Source: Verrucomicrobia bacterium UBA6775 | Lineage (GTDB): Bacteria > Verrucomicrobiota > Verrucomicrobiia > Limisphaerales > UBA1096 | DNA length: 9,808 nucleotides | Direction of reading: 5' to 3' | Assembly (NCBI GenBank): GCA_002453165.1 | Contig: DKGH01000108.1 | Span: forward strand, 1 to 9,808 | Shown here: positions 5,704 to 9,808 of the stretch, in pieces | Layout: each line of letters opens with the position of its first letter | Position numbering within the stretch: the first letter of the stretch is position 1 | The notes under the pieces: generated by a model | Told to the model about the DNA's origin: nothing | Seen by the model: the letters and a program-made list of their open reading frames with translations, nothing else | Databases searched by the model: none | Program-made: the position numbers and the translations under genes

Positions 5704-8256
5704 ATGATGATGACTTTTTGCAGATTAACAGCCGTAATGGCGCTGGCTTTGGCCGGCGGCACGACAACGATTTTGGCGCAGGAAAAACCGGCTGATCCCA
5801 AGCCGGAGGAAAAGCCAGCGCCGAAAACCATCTGGGCAGCGGCCGTTGCCGGGGACATCGAGGCGATCAAGGGGTTTCTCGCCAAGGAAAACAAGATCAA
5901 CGATCAAAACAAGGACGGTTACTCGATCCTGCACGCTGCGATCCGGAAGGGACAGACTGCGGTGGTGACCTTCGCACTGGCCAACGGCGCGGACATCAAT
6001 CTCCGGAGCAAAAGCAAAAAGGCACCGCTGCACTACGCGGCCCAGTACAATCAACTCGAGGCAGCCAAGCAGTTGGTAGAGGCCAAGGCCGATCTCACGG
6101 CGAAGGACAAGAAAGGGCGCACTGCGCTCGACTTTGCCGGCGGCGAGGCCAAGCGAGAGTTGGCGAATTTTCTGCGCGAGGCCGGGGTGCCGAGCCGGAA
6201 CGATGAAGCGGCGGCCAAGTCCATTTTTGTCGCGGCCAAGTACGGCTCTGTTGCGGCGATCAAAAAACACCTCGAGGCCGGTGTCGATGTGAACGGCAAA
6301 AACAAAAACGGCCACACGGCACTACACTTTGCGGCGAGCGCCGGGCAGGTGGATGCGGTTGCTGCATTGATTGACGCCAAAGCCGATCCCGCCTTGGCCG
6401 ACAAGGCTAAGCGCACTGCCCTGCATTACGCCGTGAGCAACAAGCGGCAGGCCACGGCGACGTTGCTTCTCGAGAAGGGCGCGCCGGTCAATGCCCAGGA
6501 TAAAAACGGCAAGACCCCGCTGGATTATGCCACCGGAAAAAGCCGTGCCGCCATCGCTGAGTTGCTTCGGAGCAAGGGCGGCAAGACGAAGCGGGAATTG
6601 GCTGCGGCCGAGAATATTTTTGCCGCGGCCGAGGTGGGCGACGTGGAGGCGATCAAAAAATTGCTTGAGGCCGGCACGGATGTGAACGCGCCGAACAAAA
6701 ACGGCTACACGCCGTTGCACTTGGCGGTGCGCAATGGCCAAGCGGAGGCGGTTGCGTTGCTGCTTGAAAAAGGGGCAAAGGTCAACGCCCAGCGCCGGGG
6801 CAAAACCGCACTGGATTTTGCCGGTAAAAATGAGGCCTTGGCCAAGCTGCTCCGCGAAAAGGGCGGGTTGACTGCGAAGGAGATCAAAGCCGCCGGCTCG
6901 ATTTTCACTGCAGCCTCGAACGGCCTCGCGGATGCGGTCAAAAAACATCTCGCAGCCGGGGCGGACGTAAACGCCAAGAACAAAAGCGGCTACACCGCGC
7001 TGCACCTCGCGGCCAAGCGCGGCCACGACGGGGTGGCGGCGGTGCTGCTCGAGGCCAAGGCGGATGTGGCGTTGGCCAGCCGGAGCGGCAAGACGGCGCT
7101 GCACTACGTGGCGGATTACAACGGCAACCTCGACTTGGCCAAGCGCCTGATCGCAGCCAAGGCGCCGATCAACGTCAGGGACGGCAGCAAAAAGACCCCG
7201 TTGAATTATGCATTGTCGCGCAAGCGGACGGAGCTGGCTGAGTTGCTGCGGAGCAACGGCGCCAAGACAACGAAGGAGTTGAACGCCGCCGGGAGTATTT
7301 TTGCCGCCGCAGAGGTGGGAGACCTTGAGGCGTTGGCCAAGTTGCTCGCCGCAGAAGGCGCGGACGTGAATGCCACCAACAAAAGCGGCTACACCGCACT
7401 TCACCTCGCGGTGCGCAAGGGACAGAAGGACGCCGTGGCCTTGCTGCTGGAAAAGGGCGCCAACGTGAATGCGCAGCGTCGTGGGCGGACGCCACTGGAT
7501 TTCGCCGGCAAAAATGAGGACATTGCGGCGCTGCTTCGGGCCAAGGGCGGCCTGACGCGGCTGGAGCTGCGCGTCGAGCAGGACATTCTTTACGCGGCGG
7601 CCAACGGTTATGCGGATGCGATCGTGCGCCACATCGAGAACGGCGGCGATGTGAACAAGACAAACCGCAGAGGCTATAGCGCACTGCACTTTGCGGCGAA
7701 CAGTGGATACGTCGAGGTCGTTCGCGTGCTGGTAGACAACAAGGTCGAGGTCAACGCCGCTGCGAACAAGTACGGGAAAACCGGACTGCATTATGCGGCA
7801 CGACACGGGCGCAAGGAGATTGCCACGCTGCTGCTGGAAAACGGGGCAAACGTCAACGCGCTGGATCGCAGCGGACGGACGCCGGTGGATATCGCCGAGC
7901 ATTATCGACGCAGCGAGACGGCTGTGTTGTTGCGTGAGAGCGGCGGCAAGCGGGCAAGCGAGTTGAAGCCGGAAGAGGGCGAGGGCGACAAGGCTGATCC
8001 GCAGCCATTGATGATCGACGACGAACTGGGGCAACTCACCGGCGAGGAGGTGGCACTGACGCTGACGCTTGGCCAAGCCGGGCCGGGTCTTGTCATCGAT
8101 GGATGGCCGGGTGAGCGTTACCTCATCCAGTCCTCGAGCGATCTTGTCAATTGGATCGGTGTGGAGGAAATCGACAATGAGTCGGGCAGCGTGAATTGGA
8201 CTGATCCCCGGGAAGAGGTGGCCAGTCAATTCTATCGCGTCCTGATGTTGGATTGA
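5704..8256 (+). CDS. Exported ankyrin-repeat protein with higher-order repeat blocks and C-terminal 'FYR' module
   Basis: An 850-aa protein starting at the first of three consecutive ATGs, with a signal peptide (MMMTFCRLTAVMALALAGG, cleavage near ILAQ at residue 26) and a Lys/Pro/Glu-rich spacer (27-41). Residues 43 to about 757 are ankyrin repeats (G-x-T-A-L-H-x-A, L-L-x-x-G-A-x-V-N), probably more than twenty. They fall into six blocks that each begin with an I-F/I-W/I-L-x-A-A-x-x-G motif and end with a charged K/T-x-E-L linker: 43-173, 174-304, 305-399, 400-531, 532-627 and 628 to about 757. Four blocks are about 131 residues and two (third and fifth) about 95. Residues 796-850 hold GERYLIQSSSDLVNW...FYRVL, a short C-terminal beta module common in secreted verrucomicrobial proteins. 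Ankyrin domains bind proteins, so a scaffold or binding role in the periplasm or at the cell surface is inferred; partner unknown. It precedes the 488-aa membrane gene by 10 nt, probably in one operon. Confidence 0.9.
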   Translation: MMMTFCRLTAVMALALAGGTTTILAQEKPADPKPEEKPAPKTIWAAAVAGDIEAIKGFLAKENKINDQNKDGYSILHAAIRKGQTAVVTFALANGADINLRSKSKKAPLHYAAQYNQLEAAKQLVEAKADLTAKDKKGRTALDFAGGEAKRELANFLREAGVPSRNDEAAAKSIFVAAKYGSVAAIKKHLEAGVDVNGKNKNGHTALHFAASAGQVDAVAALIDAKADPALADKAKRTALHYAVSNKRQATATLLLEKGAPVNAQDKNGKTPLDYATGKSRAAIAELLRSKGGKTKRELAAAENIFAAAEVGDVEAIKKLLEAGTDVNAPNKNGYTPLHLAVRNGQAEAVALLLEKGAKVNAQRRGKTALDFAGKNEALAKLLREKGGLTAKEIKAAGSIFTAASNGLADAVKKHLAAGADVNAKNKSGYTALHLAAKRGHDGVAAVLLEAKADVALASRSGKTALHYVADYNGNLDLAKRLIAAKAPINVRDGSKKTPLNYALSRKRTELAELLRSNGAKTTKELNAAGSIFAAAEVGDLEALAKLLAAEGADVNATNKSGYTALHLAVRKGQKDAVALLLEKGANVNAQRRGRTPLDFAGKNEDIAALLRAKGGLTRLELRVEQDILYAAANGYADAIVRHIENGGDVNKTNRRGYSALHFAANSGYVEVVRVLVDNKVEVNAAANKYGKTGLHYAARHGRKEIATLLLENGANVNALDRSGRTPVDIAEHYRRSETAVLLRESGGKRASELKPEEGEGDKADPQPLMIDDELGQLTGEEVALTLTLGQAGPGLVIDGWPGERYLIQSSSDLVNWIGVEEIDNESGSVNWTDPREEVASQFYRVLMLD
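6837..6846. repeat. Iterated palindrome site (10 bp perfect)
   Basis: CTTGGCCAAG read as LAKL at the end of the third ankyrin block. The equivalent position in the fifth block (IAALLR) lacks the site, so it is not simply inherited with the repeat. Confidence 0.9.
7134..7143. repeat. Iterated palindrome site (10 bp perfect)
   Basis: CTTGGCCAAG read as LAKR in the fourth ankyrin block. Confidence 0.9.
7333..7340. repeat. Iterated palindrome site, 8-bp core only
   Basis: TTGGCCAA read as LAK at the start of the fifth ankyrin block. The third block has AIKKLL at this place, without the palindrome. Confidence 0.7.
8067..8078. repeat. Iterated palindrome site (12 bp perfect)
   Basis: GCTTGGCCAAGC read as LGQA in the linker between the ankyrin blocks and the C-terminal module. 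Confidence 0.9.
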
Positions 8257-8266
8257 TCACGGCGCC

Positions 8267-9733
8267 ATGCCGATTTTTGAAAAATTCTTTCGCTGGCTGT
8301 TCTCGGCTCGCATCCTGATTCGTATCGGGGGCGGCGTGCTTGCGTTCGTGGTCGTGGCTGCAGTTTTGTGGAATGCGTTCGATGTCAGCGGGCACAAGCG
8401 CTGGCTGGCGTGGAAGGCGGATTGGGAGGCAAAGGGCGAATCGTTTGATGCCGCGAGTGTCATCCCAGCGGCAATCTCGGATGAACAAAACGCCGCCAAG
8501 TCCGCCCTGTTTGAGCCGCTGTTCGTGGTTTCCATGCAGAATTCAGAGGAGGCCAAAAAAACAGTCAACCGGTTCAAGTTGGATGCAAAAAAGAAACCCG
8601 GTTCAAAAAATTGGAGGCTTGGTGAATCACGAAATCTGGCCGACTGGGAGGAGTCGATACTCGCCGCTGCCAACCCGCCCGAAAAGGGGGACACACCGGC
8701 GGACACCATCATCAATGCGTTGAAGCCGTTTGAGGCCGATCTGACTGAGTTGGCTGAGGCGATGGCCAGGCCGGGCTGCCGTTTCGATATTTGTTACGAG
8801 GATGTATTCATGGCGCTGATGCCGCATTTGGCCTTGCTCAGGGATGCCAGCCAACTCTATTCGCTCCGGGCCTCGGCGCGCCTGGCCAAGGGCGATACCG
8901 ACGGGGCAATGTCGGACGTGTTGCTTGGCATCCGCACGAGCGAACTGTTTGCGGATGAGCCGATGTTGATTTCGCAGTTGGTGCGGGTCGCCATTCTGGA
9001 GATGAACCTCGTCCCGTTTTGTGACGGGTTGCACCGGCAACAATGGAACGATACTCAACTGGCTGAATTCCAAAAAACGATCGAGTCGATTGATTTGCTG
9101 GAGGGCACGACGCTGGCGTTTCGCGGGGAACGAAATCTTGTGAACATGTGGTTCGACCAGATCGCGGCGGGGACAGCAAAACCGGCGAGTGACGGTGAGA
9201 TTTTTGTGGATCCGGGTTGGTTCGTTGATCTGAACCGTTACCACATCAACCGCATCATCACCGAAAATTTGCTCGCGAGAATTGACGTGGAAAAACATCG
9301 GGTATCGATGCAGGGAGTGCCAACGGCCGGGGAGGAAATGGAGCAGTTAACGAATGTTCCATTCGCTTGGCGTTATGCCTTCACAACCATGCTGATCCCG
9401 GCCTACGACAAAATAATCCTCAAGATGACCTCGGCGCAGGCTGGGCTGGATCAGGTGATGGTGGCGGCGGCGCTCGAGCGGCATCGCTTGGCCAAGGGCG
9501 GTTATCCCGAGACGCTCGAGGAGTTGGTACCGGCGCGCCTGGCCAAAGTACCGGGCGATCTTTTTCACGAGAACGGCCTGATCTATCGGACGGAGGGTGA
9601 CACGTTCGCGCTCTATTCCACCGGCTACAACGTGAAGGATGACGGGGGAGAGTTCGTGGTTTCGGAGGGGAAAATCGTCAGCATCAAAATGGAGGAGGGC
9701 GACTGGCCCTGGCCAAGCGGCGTCGCTGAGTAA
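8267..9733 (+). CDS. Membrane-anchored protein of unknown function with pseudopilin-like C-terminal tail
   Basis: I do not recognise a named family for this 488-aa protein. After a short basic N-terminus (MPIFEKFFRWLFSARILIR) there is one clear membrane helix at about 15-37 (rich in Gly, Ala, Val, ending AAVLWNAF), so the rest (about 450 residues) is probably periplasmic and anchored by an uncleaved segment. The middle part (about 130-390) looks largely alpha-helical, with ALLRDASQLYSLRASARLAKGDTDGA resembling a TPR-like helical pair. The C-terminal stretch (about 400-465: ERHRLAKGGYPETLEELVP, then VPGDLF, LIYR, FALYSTGYNVKDDGGE) has the pattern found in type II secretion pseudopilin tails and in many uncharacterised planctomycete and verrucomicrobial proteins. 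ATG 8267 is 10 nt after the ankyrin gene stop, with no Shine-Dalgarno visible, which suggests translational coupling in one operon and perhaps a shared envelope role. Confidence 0.75.
   Translation: MPIFEKFFRWLFSARILIRIGGGVLAFVVVAAVLWNAFDVSGHKRWLAWKADWEAKGESFDAASVIPAAISDEQNAAKSALFEPLFVVSMQNSEEAKKTVNRFKLDAKKKPGSKNWRLGESRNLADWEESILAAANPPEKGDTPADTIINALKPFEADLTELAEAMARPGCRFDICYEDVFMALMPHLALLRDASQLYSLRASARLAKGDTDGAMSDVLLGIRTSELFADEPMLISQLVRVAILEMNLVPFCDGLHRQQWNDTQLAEFQKTIESIDLLEGTTLAFRGERNLVNMWFDQIAAGTAKPASDGEIFVDPGWFVDLNRYHINRIITENLLARIDVEKHRVSMQGVPTAGEEMEQLTNVPFAWRYAFTTMLIPAYDKIILKMTSAQAGLDQVMVAAALERHRLAKGGYPETLEELVPARLAKVPGDLFHENGLIYRTEGDTFALYSTGYNVKDDGGEFVVSEGKIVSIKMEEGDWPWPSGVAE
9487..9496. 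repeat. Iterated palindrome site (10 bp perfect)
   Basis: CTTGGCCAAG read as LAKG in the pseudopilin-like tail of the 488-aa protein. One-mismatch relatives lie nearby at about 8885 and 9713. Confidence 0.9.
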
Positions 9734-9734
9734 A

Positions 9735-9744
9735 CTTGGCCAAG
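9735..9744. repeat. Iterated palindrome site (10 bp perfect) just after a stop codon
   Basis: CTTGGCCAAG begins 2 nt after the TAA of the 488-aa gene. The arms TTGGC (9736-9740) and GCCAA (9746-9750) form an alternative 5-bp stem. No T-run follows. Confidence 0.9.
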
Positions 9745-9751
9745 CGCCAAC

Positions 9752-9780
9752 TTGCGGCCGGCCGCCGCCGGGCGTAGAGT
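9752..9780 (+). promoter_or_regulatory. Candidate promoter for a gene beyond the window
   Basis: TTGCGG (9752-9757) and TAGAGT (9775-9780) are separated by 17 nt. The -10 match is 4/6 and the -35 match 3/6. A perfect GC palindrome GCGGCCGGCCGC (9754-9765) overlaps the -35 and spacer, much as CCGCCCGGGCGG does in the spacer of the 1059-1087 candidate, and TGCG follows both -10 boxes. Downstream, CAGGG (9794-9798) can pair with CCCTG (9804-9808). No coding start is visible before the window ends. Confidence 0.3.
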
Positions 9781-9808
9781 GCGTTTCCATAGGCAGGGAG
9801 TTGCCCTG

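Larger units (their letters stand above)
5830..7974 (+). repeat. Six tandem ankyrin super-repeat blocks (131/131/95/132/96/~130 residues)
   Basis: Block boundaries in DNA are about 5830-6222, 6223-6615, 6616-6900, 6901-7296, 7297-7584 and 7585-7974. Blocks 3 and 5 are closest: both begin IFAAAEVGD, both contain VNAQRRG and LDFAGKNE, and both lack one ankyrin unit found in the long blocks. Blocks 2 and 4 share LHYxxxxxx and ELLRS(K/N)G near their ends. The order long-long-short-long-short-long suggests duplication of a short+long pair. Confidence 0.8.

Noticed and set aside
5618..5767. Upstream extension of GH16 to a start at 5767
   Set aside because: It would put 50 unrelated residues before a perfect signal peptide and overlap the start of the divergent ankyrin gene by 64 nt.
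5830..7974. Repeats in the ankyrin gene as a CRISPR array or tandem satellite
   Set aside because: The repeats are in frame, diverged at the DNA level and clearly coding. They have no constant repeat/variable spacer pattern.
6322..8229. A 635-codon open frame on the minus strand opposite the ankyrin gene
   Set aside because: It mirrors the repetitive, GC-rich codons of a well-supported ankyrin gene, and its translation shows no domain or signal. The plus strand has clear repeats, a signal peptide and a C-terminal module.
1..9808. tRNA or rRNA genes, insertion sequences, integrases, toxin-antitoxin or phage-defence genes
   Set aside because: None was recognised on either strand by eye. All long non-shadow frames are accounted for by the six genes listed.

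Overview
This window of about 9.8 kb reads as a GC-rich, gene-dense piece of a bacterial chromosome, most likely from Verrucomicrobiota or a close PVC relative (inference). Three things point there. A Cys-type sulfatase, a GH16 glucanase and a CE15-like esterase sit side by side. Two exported or membrane proteins carry C-terminal modules typical of that group: a 'Y-L-Q-S-S-x-D-L-x-x-W ... FYR' tail and a pseudopilin-like 'GGYPETLEELVP ... YSTGYNxxDDGG' tail. Most genes also lack a Shine-Dalgarno sequence.

Layout: 1-1047 (+) is the 3' part of an aspartate kinase (lysC), whose 5' end lies outside the window. 1094-3265 (+) is an exported protein of 723 aa with two alpha/beta-hydrolase domains, the first resembling CE15 glucuronoyl esterases. 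It converges, with 13 nt between stop codons, on a minus-strand pair: GH16 endo-glucanase (5617 to 4829), then Cys-type sulfatase (4766 to 3279). A divergent intergenic region of 86 nt (5618-5703) separates GH16 from a plus-strand pair: an exported ankyrin-repeat protein of 850 aa (5704-8256) and, 10 nt later, a membrane-anchored protein of 488 aa with unknown function (8267-9733). The last 75 nt are non-coding and may hold the promoter of the next gene.

How the genes may work together: esterase, GH16 and sulfatase are all predicted to be exported and fit breakdown of decorated plant or algal polysaccharide. The esterase would remove ester groups, GH16 would cut a beta-glucan-type backbone, and the sulfatase would remove sulfate. 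The ankyrin protein and its downstream partner look like a separate cell-envelope operon. The aspartate kinase is an unrelated housekeeping gene.

The most unusual signal is not a gene. The 10-bp perfect palindrome CTTGGCCAAG occurs ten times, and its 8-bp core TTGGCCAA twelve times, in both coding and non-coding DNA. About 0.01 copies of the 10-mer would be expected by chance. It behaves like a highly iterated palindrome (compare cyanobacterial HIP1). It is absent from the aspartate kinase and the GH16 coding sequence. Secondary points are a nested 131/95-residue repeat architecture in the ankyrin protein, possible leaderless promoters with GC-rich spacers, and a likely internal start for an aspartokinase beta subunit.
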